A DNA stretch of 64,000 nucleotides from Enoplolaimus lenunculus (lineage: Eukaryota; Nematoda; Enoplea; Enoplida; Thoracostomopsidae), in contig JASANG010000193.1 in assembly GCA_030248215.1 (NCBI GenBank), forward strand, positions 1 through 64,000. The letters run 5' to 3'. Both the position numbers and the translations under genes were made by a program. Shown one piece after another: positions 34,201-44,578 of this stretch. A model generated the notes under the pieces. It was not told the DNA's origin and searched no databases. It saw only the letters and a list, made by a program, of their open reading frames with translations. Position 1 is the first letter of the stretch. The number at the start of each line of letters is the position of its first letter.

Positions 34201-37106
34201 GTGCTTACACTGAGCGTTCATTGAAGCAACTGTCCCGATTAAAATATGCCGTTTTTGAAATTTTTAAAGTTTGTGGAAAATATAATTTAAAATGGTACCT
34301 TAACTTTGAATTCAAACAAGACGCCCGTAATTTTGCATATGATGTGTTTAGAACCCGATTCGAACCATGAGCTATTACATTGCTGTAATTGACGTCATTC
34401 CACAGTTTACCGTAATCTTCAAATGACGTATGCAACGCGTTCAATATAGCGTTGTAGTACACTGAATGACGTGCGGTTCGGTTACCTGAAAAAACCAATG
34501 TTACTTTCAGGGTCGTAACAGTAGATTAAGCATATTACTCTTAAGCCTAAGCCAGAGCGTTGAAAAGGAACTGTATTCACAAGACTAAGCAAAAATTACA
34601 TTCTGGAATCTAAGGAATTACAAACGGTTCTGTCAGTCACCTGAAAAGGCCAATGATACTTTTAGGGTCGTAAACAGTAGACTAAGCATATTCTTAAGCC
34701 TAAGTCTAAGCGCTGAAAAAGTGTATTCCCAAGCCTATGCAAAAATTACAGTCTGGAATCTAAGCCTACTCTTTTACACACCCGCCAGAGACCGGGATGA
34801 CCCTGAAAATAATCGAAAAGCGTACGATTAGCTGAAAGGCTAATTTACGGCGACATAGCTAGTACGCGTTGCCTACTATCGAGACTTGACGATGAGTCTA
34901 TGGACGAGAGTATGTCACTTGCTTACAATCTCATTGTTCGAAATGTACCACCCGCACGTGGCGTTTTTGCCTGACCCCCGTCATCATTTCCAAGGGAGAC
35001 CTTTCTCTCACGACTCACAGTAAATATAACATGTGAAGAATATAACCAACGCCAGTTAGCGGCTTTGATGATGAGAAAAATGAAAAAAATTCATACGGTG
35101 TACCCGCTAATAAATGATGTGGGTCAAGCAAAAACGCAACGCTAGCTATGAGTGCATTCGGTTCTACGCAAAATGTACCCAGTTGCATACTCTTGTTAAA
35201 GTGACCAATCACTCTTGCTACTGTGAATTTAAGTTTATTCGAATTCGGTAATTAATTTTGTATTTTTTCGTATTTTTTAATCTCAGATGTAGGTACGCTG
35301 AAACTGGTTTACATCTACTCATGAAAAATAGGTTCCACTTGTTAACGATTCTGGCATCATTAACAGTAACCAGATGACCTTGCTAGAAAGGCATAAAAAA
35401 TTTTCAGTACAGGCATACAAGGGTTTTTGTTGACTTGAAAACAAGGTTAAACATTGTTCAGGCGCGGCGAAACCTTTTTCAATAGGGGGTTGAACCCCGT
35501 GCCCCCTTGGCTACGGGCCTGCCTGGAGCAGTGCCAGCTTAATCCACCCTCCATTCATAAAATTCAAAGTATTAATGAAAAAAGACGCAAAACGGTTTAA
35601 AATTAATACCTGTTTTTGCCCGTTCGGGTAGCCAATCAAAATTCAACTCGCGTAAAATATTTAAAGCTTCTAAAGTGACGACGCTTTGTGAGGCTAACGG
35701 ATTTTCGTAAACCCGAAACGACTGACCAATGAAATTTGTGTTGTAATCAGTCCAGATTGGTGCTACCCAATCACAGCTGTGCTCAGCTAAATCTTCGGCT
35801 CGGAGTAGGCCATTTGAATCCAAAAAATAACAACGCAGTTAGCTGTAAAGCTTGCACTTATCGTAGAATAGGCTACTCACTGGCAAAAAAAGTTACGGAT
35901 AAAGAGTCTTATCGGTTCACCATAATTTTACCCTGGAACCTAAAACTTTTGACCATTCTTGTATAGGGTATTACTGTAACCTGCATTGCGATAACCCAGG
36001 GGTGTCCGCAGAAAAATATATTTGGGGTCACTGAATAATTTCGGGAGCCCCTACAATTGCAATTCAAGATTGTTTACATTTAAACCGAGTCGATTTGAGG
36101 ATAACCAGCCAAATTCGGGGGGTCATGGTCCCCCAATGCTCCCCTCGGGCACACTCTTGTGCTAACCTTGATAAAGGCGAAATAATGCGAAAATGAACGT
36201 TTAACAATTTATTACGCGTTTGCGCAGTACAAAATCTCTACCAGCCCTAACGAATGCTGAGGAGTGCGGGGGTAAGCTCTCCCCTTTGCACATTTTTCCC
36301 GTGTAGAAAATTGGCACATTTATAGCATACAGTAAGAATTGAGTTTCATAACTTTTGCCCAGCTCGCATCCTTGACAAAAATTTCTGAATCCGCTGCTGC
36401 CTACAAGACGTGAGACAACAGCACCGGATTATAAAGCGTCGAGTTGTTCAAATCGAGATTATAAAACGTCTCTCATTCTCTCGAGTTCAAATCTTAGCTA
36501 GAAATCAGATATCACAGCTGTAGCAGATATTATTTTGCGGAAAAAAGTTTATTTCTTAATTTGAAACTTTTTCGCTGCTATCATTTTGAATTAATATTTT
36601 ATCTAAAAATTGAGCAATAATTATGCGCTAAAACCTTTCGAAGTTTCCAGTATTGTTTTGAACGCTTAGCTTACAAGCAATGTACTTTTAACTCGAAAAA
36701 TCATTGTCTATAGCCCGCACATTTGTCCACATTGCGTACACAAGTTAAAGTAAACGATGCATAAAAATTAATCAAAAATTTTACAATCATCAACTGCTGA
36801 ATATCGTACGCAATTCGACCACAATAAAACGCGTGTGCACCACCGGATGCCAGCTCTTTGTACGCTCTGGCCAATGATGGTAGACGCACCGATTTAGCCG
36901 GAACCGGATGTATATCAAATTCACTTCCGATTAAATCTTTCATATTTGGATCGTTGGCGTATCCTGCCCAGTGATTGGCCGCGCATTCACCTTAAAAATC
37001 TAATCAGGTATTGGTACGAAGAAGAATTTTGGTAGTTGTCGTGAGAGCGAACGAAATTGCTTGGACCCACCGTATACATACATACATACATACATACATA
37101 CATACA

Positions 37107-37137
<31 letters not shown>

Positions 37138-40100
37138 GTATATGTATATGTATATATCGCAATTCAAATTCAAATTTGGTTCGATTTTTGCCAAAATGGA
37201 CTTAATTTTATCCTAAAATTCAAAATTTAGGAGACAATACAGAAAAACATGTCATATATGGGTGTATGTATATTATGACCGCCAAATAGACGTTTACAAC
37301 ACATTAAATGTATTTAACTCAAACTTTATATACAACATTAGGCTTGAAACATTACCTAATGTAAATCCAGTTTCTGCAGTATCGATTGCTGGTTTAAATA
37401 ATTGTTGCATTGAAAATTTGCCAGAACCAAATTTGTCGTGATACTCAAACCAGCCGGCAACTGCCCCTTAAAACAGCACCAAAATGCGGTGGTTGGGTTG
37501 CTATCGCAAGCTGGCCAATGTAAAGAACAGGGGCGGAACAGTATTATAAGCTTATTCCTAAGCCTAAGCCTAAGCGTAAGCCTAAGCCTAAGCGTAAGAA
37601 TGAGTTTATTACTTAACCTAAGCCTAAGCCTATTAAGTGTAAGCCTAAGCCTAAGCGTAAGAATGAGTTCATTCCTTAACCTAAGCCTAAGCCTAAGCCT
37701 AAGCCAAGCAAAAAATAGTCTAAATCTTAAGCTTATTCTATTCTAGTCCCGCAGAAAAACGTTCCGCCCCTGATCTTGACATCGGCCCGCAAGCTTAGTT
37801 ATATTGATGCTAAGTAGAAGGCATGCATACATATCGAGATATATAATGGTTTTGCGAACCGGGTGTTTGTGTGATTTAGGTCGTGTAGAAAAGGAAGGGG
37901 GGGCTAAATTGCTCAACCCCGTTAGACAAACGATAGCCTCCGGCAGAAACGTTTTTAACTCCGCGGGTAATTTATGCAATACCCCTATAGCCTTTTCTAA
38001 TACGCTGCAAAAAATGGGAGTCAAATTGACTCTTCGAAATATGCTCTACGGGATTACACAAACTGAGGCAAATTCGACTCCGCCAGGGTCAAACGTGCGA
38101 CTAAGTGAGTCGAATTTGATTCTGGCAGAGTCGAATTTGACTCAATTTGTGTAGTCCCGTAGACCCTATAGCGGAGGGAGTCAATTTGACTCACTTTTTG
38201 CAGTGTAAACCAATGCGCTATTGAAGCGACTGATATGTCTATAAATTGTATTAAAAAATTTAAATACCGAAAAACGGGCGGATTTTTTATCGTTTTAAAA
38301 CCTAAAGCCTAAACCTAACCAAAAAATTAGTCTAAAACTTAAGCTTACTCTATTGCAGTACCGCAGAAAAACGTTTCGCGTCGCCTGATCTTTACGTGAG
38401 CCATAATATTTAAAGTAGAAAACGTTTGAAATTCATTTTAAATTTGAAACAATGGCATATACCTGGAACGGTTACGGTTGCAGCGTGACGTATAGGCACT
38501 TTCTGGGTAATTTTCATTTTTTCCAAGGCACGCTGAGTAAATAGTGCCGGTGATCGACCGGTAGCGTTTAAGCAATGAACTTTTTGATCTGCCGCCGAAT
38601 AGTGAAGTATCCATAGATCACCCCCTGCAATAAGACAAATTAAAAATTAATTTAAATATTAATCCATATTTGGACCCATGTACACGCCAATGTATCGAAC
38701 AGGGCCGGAACAGTAGTATAAGCATATTCCTAAGCATAAGCCTAAGCCTTCGATTAAACCTTTGCCTAAGCGTACGAATGCACCTATACCTAAACTTACG
38801 TATAAACCTAAGCCTAAGCAAAAAATAGGCTAAAGCTTAAACTTACTACTATTACGGTCGCGCAGGAAAACGTTCCGGCCCTGTTCTATACATGACCGCA
38901 AATACAGAATAGGACCCTCCTAAGCATCGCAGATGTTATCGGGCAATTGGGATTTTGGAAAATTGAGGTATTACCCGAGAAGTTTTGATTTTGGGAAACT
39001 AGCGCATTATTTGAGAAATTTGAATTTTGGCAAATTAGGTTACAACCGTGCAAATTTAGATTTCGCACAATTTTTGGCGATTAGCTGTGAATCTGAGACG
39101 GGCTTGTTCTGTACACGGGCCCAGATTTAAACCATTTTGTCTATCGGCAACCTTTAGTCTAAATCTAAAACAAACCTTGTTGCTAATTTCTTGACTAAAG
39201 ATGTAGCCTATATTTGGTCTAATCCTGAGTTTAGACGTATATAACATAAACATCATCGTACAGCCAACGCATATTTATTAGTAATCATAGGAATTCGAAC
39301 CGGTCGTAGCGTGAATTTTGGCCAAATCTCTGAAAGCTTAAAATAGCTTAAGCTCATCCAGAAGCATTTAAACTAAACTTTCAAGATCAACTAAACTTTA
39401 CAGTTTGATTTATGCTTAACGTTTCGAGTTAGAGCCGATGTAAAGATCGGAGGCGGAACGTTTTTCTGTGGGACTGCAATAGAGTAAACTTAAGTTTTAG
39501 ACTATTGTTTTTGCTTAGCTAAGGCTTAGGCTTAGGCTTAGATTGGCCGTTAGGGCTCATATAAACATCGGGGGCAGAACGGTTTTCTGTGGGACGGCAA
39601 TAGAGTAAGCTTATTTGACTAATTTTTTTGCTTGGCGTAGGCTTAGGCTGAGGATAATGCGCATTCTTACGCTTAGGCTTAGGCTTAGGCTTAGGCTTAA
39701 GAATATGCTTATAATACTGTTCTGCCAGTTTTCTTTACATTGTCCCAAGTTAGCCAGAATCCCAAATTGTTCGAAGATAACTGTATAATTTACCAATACC
39801 GCAAGAATACGGCTGGGTAACGTTTAACACGGCTCCAATTGTAACCGCAGCGTCGGCAACAGAGCCTCCGTTTTGAAGGATTGAAAGGCCGGCCCGGCCT
39901 GCGATAGGATTATCGCAAGCAATCATTCTGCCATAAATATTATTAATAAAACAGCCTTAAAGATTTTCAAAAATTATGTAAACTTGCGTTCAGAAATATT
40001 TCATGCATATTGACAAAACAGTCCTTGTACACAACAGGGCCGGAACAGTAGTATAAGCATAATCCTAAGCGTACGCCTAAGCCTAAGCTTGTGCCTAAAG

Positions 40101-43100
40101 CGTAAGAGTGAGCATATTCCTAAGCCTAAGCTTAAGCCTAAGCCTAAGCGTAAGGATGAGCTTATTCCTAATCCTACGTAACAAAGTTAATAGTCTAAAG
40201 CTTTAAGCTGACTCTATTACAGCCCCGCAGAAAAGTGTTCCGGCCTTGTTCTATACATGGGCCGACAAAACTATTTGTCCAAGTTTATTGTTGGGGCCTG
40301 CCCTCTGGGGAACAACGAGACTTGCGGGACATCCAGCCTGAGATGCGTAGGCTTAAGATTTGGTTTAAATTTAAAACCAGGTTTTGGTTTAGTCGCGCAG
40401 TTAGGCTTGTTGCATGCTTAAGTTTATGCTTAGGCTGGCCAATGTTACTTTTAGAGGCGTAACAGTAGGTTAAACGTGTTCCTAAGCCTAAGCGTAAGCC
40501 CAAGCATTGTAAAAATGTGTTCCGAAGCCTAAGCAAAAAAATTGTAATTTAGAATCTAAACCCACTCTTTTATAGACCCACCAGAAACCTCCTTTACGCT
40601 CCCTAAAGTAAAATGCGTTGTAAGCTTTGGATGTGGCCTGGTCCCGCTAGCAATCCAATACTCGAAAGGCAGCCAAAACGTCAAAAGACAGATTGGCATA
40701 GTACACAAGCAACGACGATAGCGAAGCGAGCGAAAAGCCAAACGCATTTTAACTCCAACACGAAAGTTTAGCAGTGGGGCGTATTTATTTACGACTATCA
40801 GCGACACCATTTTATTTCCCTTAGGGTGATAGCCGGCTCCTGAGACACATCTGTTTCGGTGTGCCCGTAAAACGTGTTGCGTACGCTGCCAAAAAATCGT
40901 CAACCAGACACTGGCGTGCGTAGAAAATTATATTCGGGGAACACTGAATTTTTTGTGGGTGGCCCCTACAATTGCAACTCAAGAGTATTTACTTTTAGAC
41001 CAAGTCTATTTCGGGGGTACCAGCCGAATTTGGGGGGGGCACGGCTCCTCAATGCCCCCCGTGTGGACGCCGTTGTAATCAGCTAATTTTTGAACACTTT
41101 TTATCATCAAAAAATTAGCTTCTTGTTAAATATATTCAAATCCAAAGAAAGTATAATAACAAACTGTGATATATACATAACGTTAATATGTCGCTACTGG
41201 TGAAAAAGTCTACCATATTGCAAACGCTTAGGATGCCGCTTGGGTTAAAAAATGTTGTCGCCGTACGGGACCAACCGTCGCCATGCTGTATGTTGCTGTA
41301 TGTCGACGTTCGCCGCCGTGTGTCGCCGTACGTCGTCGTTCGCCGCCGTGTGTCGCCGTACGTCGTCGTTCGCCGCCGTGTGTCGCCGTACGTCGTCGTT
41401 CGCCGCCGTGTGTCGCCGTACGTCGTCGTTCGCCGCCGTGTGTCGCCGCACGTCGTCGTTCGCCGCCGTGTGTCGCCGTACGTCGTCGTTCGCCGCCGTG
41501 TGTCGCCGCACGTCGTCGTTCGCCGTCGTGTGTCGCCGCACGTCGTCGTTCGCCGCCGTGTGTCGCCGTACGTCGTCGTTCGCCGCCGTGTGTCGCCGCA
41601 CGTCGTCGTTCGCCGCCGTGTGTCGCCGTCCGTCGCCGTTCGTCGCCGTCCATTGCCATTCGTAACGTGCGATATCGTACGCGCATTTGCTGGCGTGCAA
41701 TACAGCGATGTGAACGACGATGACGAACGGTGCCGCACAAAAAGTGTAGTGCCACTGTTAGGTTTTACTCCAAGACAAGTGCTTAGATGTGAATAGAGGT
41801 TAAGGTCGGCGCTGTACTTAGGGAAGATTTTTGGTGCATTTGCGGCATCGGCATCACGCGTGATGATACGTCAGTTGTAAAATTATGCAAATTTTTTCTA
41901 CCGAAACGGTCTATTCATAATATGAATTACACGTTCCACGTCGGAAACGTTTAGGTACGCCACATATTTCAGCATATCCCGCATACTGCAATAACCAGAA
42001 TAAGAGGGGTAGAGACTGATATTTATTTAACATATCGAAAGAGTACTCCCTGTTATTCGGTTACGGGCTGTTATTTATTTTTAACCCACGCTCCGCCACC
42101 ATTCGTTTACTGACATATCCCGTTATGCAATTATCCGTTGAATTAATCGTTAATTTGTCTTGTATCAAAAGCATGAGCAATAATGCAAGGATATATATAC
42201 TTATATACTTAGGAATGTACTTTCAAACCTTAAACATGCCTTAAAATTTCGAACTCAACTTTATTTAGTCCTGGAGTCATTTATGCACTGCGATTAGGAA
42301 CAGTTGACATTTATGGACTCTAATTAGGGTTTAATAACTCTATCCGCGTACGGACACTTATTAGGGAAACTTACTGCTATTCATTGGTACTCAAAAAGAG
42401 GAACATTCTTACGACCCCCTCTTGTTTGGATAACTACAGTAAGTACGTATTTTGTGCAGCGTTCCAGTTGATTTATAAGAGCATGGGGGCTATGCAAATT
42501 AGTTAATATATGATTTTTGTACATGTCGAGGCTACAAATGTTGCAACCATATTGACTGGTATTATTTCTTTGTTTCAGAAAATTTTTAGCACTTCAAGCT
42601 CTTTATTGTATTTGTTTCTTTGTTTAAGAAACTAATCTTGGTTCATGGTATGGATATGCATCGGTGAAGCGGAAATTTTTAATTTTGAAGCTCGTGTTGC
42701 TATTAACAAGTGCCACAAATTTAACCGAAGAAATACTGAATGGGTACCACAAAGTTAAGGGCGTTCAAGTATTGAATCGTGAAAGGGTTACTATAGTAAT
42801 TAGCACGGTTAGGTGCCTACTTTTTTCATCGGGCATCTGGCATGGTTACTTCAGTACACCATAGATCATTTGTTTAAATTTAAGGTGCTGATTTTGAGAG
42901 TTTTTTTTTGCAAAGATTAACAAAATTTGTCACAAATATCAAATTGCCAGATTGGCAAGCTTGCTTATTCAACTTGCGTTTTGGTTATAATTTAACTGGT
43001 TTCAAGCTTGAAGATATCGGGTTTGACGCGGTGGAAGCTGAACTCACACTTTGATACCAGCTGAATTCTAAATTAAAGAACTCACCGCTTGGTACTCGAG

Positions 43101-43117
43101 GCAAAAATTTGAAACAT
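31292..43117 (-). CDS. Gamma-glutamyltransferase / glutathione hydrolase, YwrD-like (9 exons, about 568 aa)
   Basis: Exons in order: 43117-43086, 39927-39794, 38624-38463, 37466-37356, 36990-36785, 35820-35610, 34485-34299, 32913-32568, 31609-31292. All phases join and the total is 569 codons with stop. The enzyme is an N-terminal nucleophile hydrolase that self-cleaves and removes the gamma-glutamyl group of glutathione. Visible signatures: MIACDNPIAGRAGLSILQNGG, TQPYSCGIGGD, TVPGAVAGW, GDTTYYALSD (predicted cleavage and catalytic Thr near residue 363), SNYMGFGTG, ASFGVMG, QPQGH and GGCDPRSDG. No signal peptide is visible, as in cytosolic YwrD-type members. The first exon (MFQIFASSTK) is short and assigned from phase and position. 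The intron before 35820 ends in TG rather than AG. Introns are packed with MITEs. Confidence 0.92.
32165..32325. repeat. GGGTTTTCGTTGACTTACAA interspersed repeat, copy 4
   Basis: Diverged copy (GTAGCCAGTTCAC, GGTTTTTGATGACTTACAA, GAGCCCCTGCCCCC) in the last intron of the transferase gene. Confidence 0.55.
32990..33150. repeat. GGGTTTTCGTTGACTTACAA interspersed repeat, copy 5
   Basis: Well-preserved copy: TTGCTAGAAAGGGCTAAAAA, GGGTTTTCGTTGACTTACAA, GCAAGGTTGAACATTTTATA and GGGGCTGAGCCCCTTAGCC. Confidence 0.7.
33488..33575 (+). other. tRNA-like pol III promoter sequence, possible SINE
   Basis: GCGTGGCGCAGTGATTGAGTG resembles an A box, and GCGTTTGATCCCGGC resembles a B box at tRNA-like spacing. 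No stable anticodon stem is seen. Confidence 0.35.
33757..34170. mobile_element. 430-bp TA-flanked element (GAATAAGAGGGG family)
   Basis: Ends CATTGACCCGAATAAGAGGG and the inverse CTTATTCGGTCAATACAG, then TA. The interior matches the copies at 13.3, 42.0 and 43.45 kb in inverse or direct orientation (AACCCACGCTCCGCCGCCCT, CTAATTAGCGTTTAGGGAC). Confidence 0.87.
34494..34625 (-). mobile_element. CCTAAG-bearing MITE fragment (C2) beside a splice acceptor
   Basis: CCAATGTTACTTTCAGGGTC, CCTAAGCC motifs and AAAATTACATTCTGGAATCT match the sister family. It starts only 9 bp outside the exon end at 34485. The distal end is missing, and a second copy follows at 34648. Confidence 0.75.
34648..34812 (-). 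mobile_element. CCTAAG-bearing MITE (C3)
   Basis: GGCCAATGATACTTTTAGGG, CCTAAGTCTAAGCGCTG, CAGTCTGGAATCTAAGCC and ACCCGCCAGAGACCGGG. It may be a tandem or nested duplicate of C2. Confidence 0.72.
35390..35525. repeat. GGGTTTTCGTTGACTTACAA interspersed repeat, copy 6
   Basis: TTGCTAGAAAGGCATAAAAA, GGCATACAAGGGTTTTTGTT and TTGAACCCCGTGCCCCC identify it. Confidence 0.65.
36000..36170. repeat. GGCCCCTACAATTGCAA interspersed repeat, copy 1
   Basis: GCCCCTACAATTGCAATTCA, GTCGATTTGAGG and CAGCCAAATTCGGGGGGTC recur at 40914-41070. Confidence 0.65.
37074..37140. repeat. ATAC/GTAT tetranucleotide microsatellite
   Basis: About 16 uninterrupted CATA units followed by a TATG run, within an intron of the transferase gene. 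Confidence 0.95.
37513..37787 (-). mobile_element. TTAGGC-bearing MITE, copy 12 (inverse), exact 8-bp duplication
   Basis: Ends GGCCAATGTAAAGAACAGGG and CCCCTGATCTTGACATCGGCC, with CGCAAGCT repeated exactly on both sides. TTAGGC arrays read as GCCTAA here. It lies in an intron of the transferase gene. Confidence 0.92.
38003..38205. mobile_element. TA-flanked MITE (CACTGCAAAAAATGG family)
   Basis: Begins CGCTGCAAAAAATGGGAGTC and ends GACTCACTTTTTGCAGTG, with TA on each side. Confidence 0.88.
38291..38402 (-). mobile_element. Half copy of a TTAGGC-MITE
   Basis: CCTAAAGCCTAAACCTAACC, TTAGTCTAAAACTTAAGCTT, CCGCAGAAAAACGTTTCGCG and the end TGATCTTTACGTGAGCC match the unique end of the family. 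The other end is absent. It lies 60 bp from exon 38463-38624. Confidence 0.7.
38686..38895 (-). mobile_element. TTAGGC-bearing MITE, copy 13 (inverse)
   Basis: Ends GCCAATGTATCGAACAGGGC and CCGGCCCTGTTCTATACATG. The arrays are partly eroded, and the GCAGGAAAACGTTCCGG box is intact. Confidence 0.82.
39432..39546 (+). mobile_element. TTAGGC-MITE, left part
   Basis: GCCGATGTAAAGATCGGAGG, TTTTTCTGTGGGACTGCAAT and one TTAGGC block, ending TTAGATTGGCC. It may be an internally deleted complete copy. Confidence 0.65.
39553..39745 (+). mobile_element. TTAGGC-bearing MITE, copy 14
   Basis: Ends GGCTCATATAAACATCGGGG and TGCCAGTTTTCTTTACATTG. It has two TTAGGC blocks and ends 48 bp from transferase exon 39794-39927. 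Confidence 0.78.
40021..40262 (-). mobile_element. TTAGGC-bearing MITE, copy 15 (inverse)
   Basis: Ends CTTGTACACAACAGGGCCGG and CCGGCCTTGTTCTATACATG then GGCC. It contains three GCCTAA blocks. Confidence 0.83.
40437..40610 (-). mobile_element. CCTAAG-bearing MITE (C4)
   Basis: GGCCAATGTTACTTTTAGAG, CCTAAGCGTAAGCCCAAGC, AAAATTGTAATTTAGAATCT and ACCCACCAGAAACCTCC. The right terminus is worn. Confidence 0.78.
40914..41070. repeat. GGCCCCTACAATTGCAA interspersed repeat, copy 2
   Basis: Matches 36000-36170 over GTGGCCCCTACAATTGCAAC, CCAAGTCTATTTCGGGG and CAGCCGAATTTGGGGGGG. Confidence 0.65.
41290..41660. repeat. GC-rich 30-bp minisatellite, about 11 copies
   Basis: Unit CGTCGTCGTTCGCCGCCGTG plus TGTCGCCGTA repeats without length change, with only single-base variants (GTA/GCA, GCC/GTC). 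Because the unit is a multiple of three and lacks stop trinucleotides in most frames, five reading frames stay open for 130-200 codons. Flanks contain GTGCCGCACAAAAAGTGTAG and GCCACTGTTAGG, resembling GGCGCTATAC-family ends, so the array probably expanded inside such an element. It lies in the first intron of the transferase gene. Confidence 0.92.
41990..42440. mobile_element. 430-bp TA-flanked element (GAATAAGAGGGG family)
   Basis: Left end CTGCAATAACCAGAATAAGA, right end CCCTCTTGTTTGGATAACTACAG, flanked by TA. The interior is colinear with the 33.76 kb copy. Confidence 0.85.
42664..42790 (+). other. Possible signal-peptide-like exon, unassigned
   Basis: An open frame encodes KRKFLILKLVLLLTSATNLT and further polar residues. 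There is no in-frame ATG, and its downstream donor candidates do not match the phase needed to join the glutamate receptor exon at 44579. It may be chance. Confidence 0.15.
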
Positions 43118-43179
43118 TGTCTTCAAAACAACGAATGTTAAACTTTCCAAAACGAGCAATGATATGTTTCAATTTTAGA

Positions 43180-43297
43180 TTCATGTAAACATAAGGTATG
43201 GAACGTTTTTTTGTGGGACTGCAATAGAGTAAGCTTAAGCTTTAGACTATTTGTTTTTGCTTCGCTTAGGCTTAGGAATATGCTCATTCTTGGTTAC
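43180..43297 (+). mobile_element. TTAGGC-MITE, left half
   Basis: TTCATGTAAACATAAGGTATGG, TTTTTTGTGGGACTGCAATA, GAGTAAGCTTAAGCTTTAGA and one TTAGGC block ending GAATATGCTCATTCTTGG. No right end. Confidence 0.7.
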
Positions 43298-43449
43298 GCA
43301 GGACTTGTCTGGCGCTAAATTTCGGCACTGTTTATTTAGAAAAATAATTAGAACTAACTTTGTTTGATTTTGGCAAGAGGGCCAAATTTCATATGGTCCA
43401 CCGGGCATCTACGCCGTAAGCCAACTGGTCAGTCCACTTCTGCCACCAT

Positions 43450-43852
43450 TTTGAGTCCCAATCAATAACAGTCCGTATCCCTAATAAGAGTCTGTAAGCG
43501 TATAGAGTCCTTAAAACTTAATTAGAGTTCATAAATATCAATTATCCGTAATTGAATCGCATAAATGACTGCAGGACCAAATAAAGTTTAGTTCGAAACT
43601 TTAAAGCATACTTAGGTTTTGAAAGTACATTACTTAGTGTATATAACCTTGCATTATCGCTCAAGCTTTTGATACAAGGCAAATAAATGTTTAATTCAAC
43701 GGATAGTTGCAATACTAGATACATATCACTAACGAAGGATGGCAGAACGTGGGTAAAAAATGAATAACAGTCTGTAACCGCATAACAGGGAGTACCCTCT
43801 GAAGAGGCCAAATAAATATCAGTGTCCTCTCTTATTCCAGTTACTACAGTAT
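43450..43852. mobile_element. 430-bp TA-flanked element (GAATAAGAGGGG family), inverse
   Basis: AGTCCGTATCCCTAATAAG at the left and CTCTTATTCCAGTTACTACAG then TA at the right. The left terminal repeat is worn. Confidence 0.8.
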
Positions 43853-44578
43853 GTATATATATACATATATATATGTGTGTGTATATTTATATCTGTATAT
43901 ATAGTTATATTTTTAAATTAGCCGAACTATTGTTTCTTGAAATCACTTTTAAATCTATAATTTCAGGGTTTCTAACTATAAATGTCAAACTCTACACATT
44001 ATCTATTAAATATTTAACTTTTTAATATCTTTTCTAAGCGTTTTGGACGCTTAAATCGTACAGCGTAAATGTCTGGACGTTATATCAAGTTCGTTATTTT
44101 AATAATATGCCGTTTGATAACATTCAGTATTAGCGAAATTTAAAATTAACAGCACAATTAAGGAGCATCATATCCTATACTAAGTGTTCATTTTTTCAAG
44201 TGAAAATTATACAACACTCGAATATTAACAATCAGACATGCTCAGCAGTCTAATAGGGGTCGTTTGAATTTGAATGCCACATTTTAGAAATATACTATTT
44301 GATATCACGACAATTCGTTAACCCACAACTCGTCGCCCGACAACTTGTTATTCAAAATTACATCGAATCGACAATTTGTCGCCCATTTTCGTGCTTAGGC
44401 TTATGATTACGCTTATATTCATTCTGAGGCGTTAGAGCACTGTTGGGCAACAAGACGTTGGGTGAATATATACATATACATATAAATATATACACATATA
44501 CATAGATATACATACATAATCACGGTCTCTTCAGAAAAAATTTGCAGAATCGCCATTTACCCTGGGTTTGTTTTTCAG

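Noticed and set aside
41136-41796. Five overlapping Arg/Val/Thr-rich ORFs at the 30-bp minisatellite
   Set aside because: All frames are open because the unit length is a multiple of three and GC-rich; no single frame stands out as coding.
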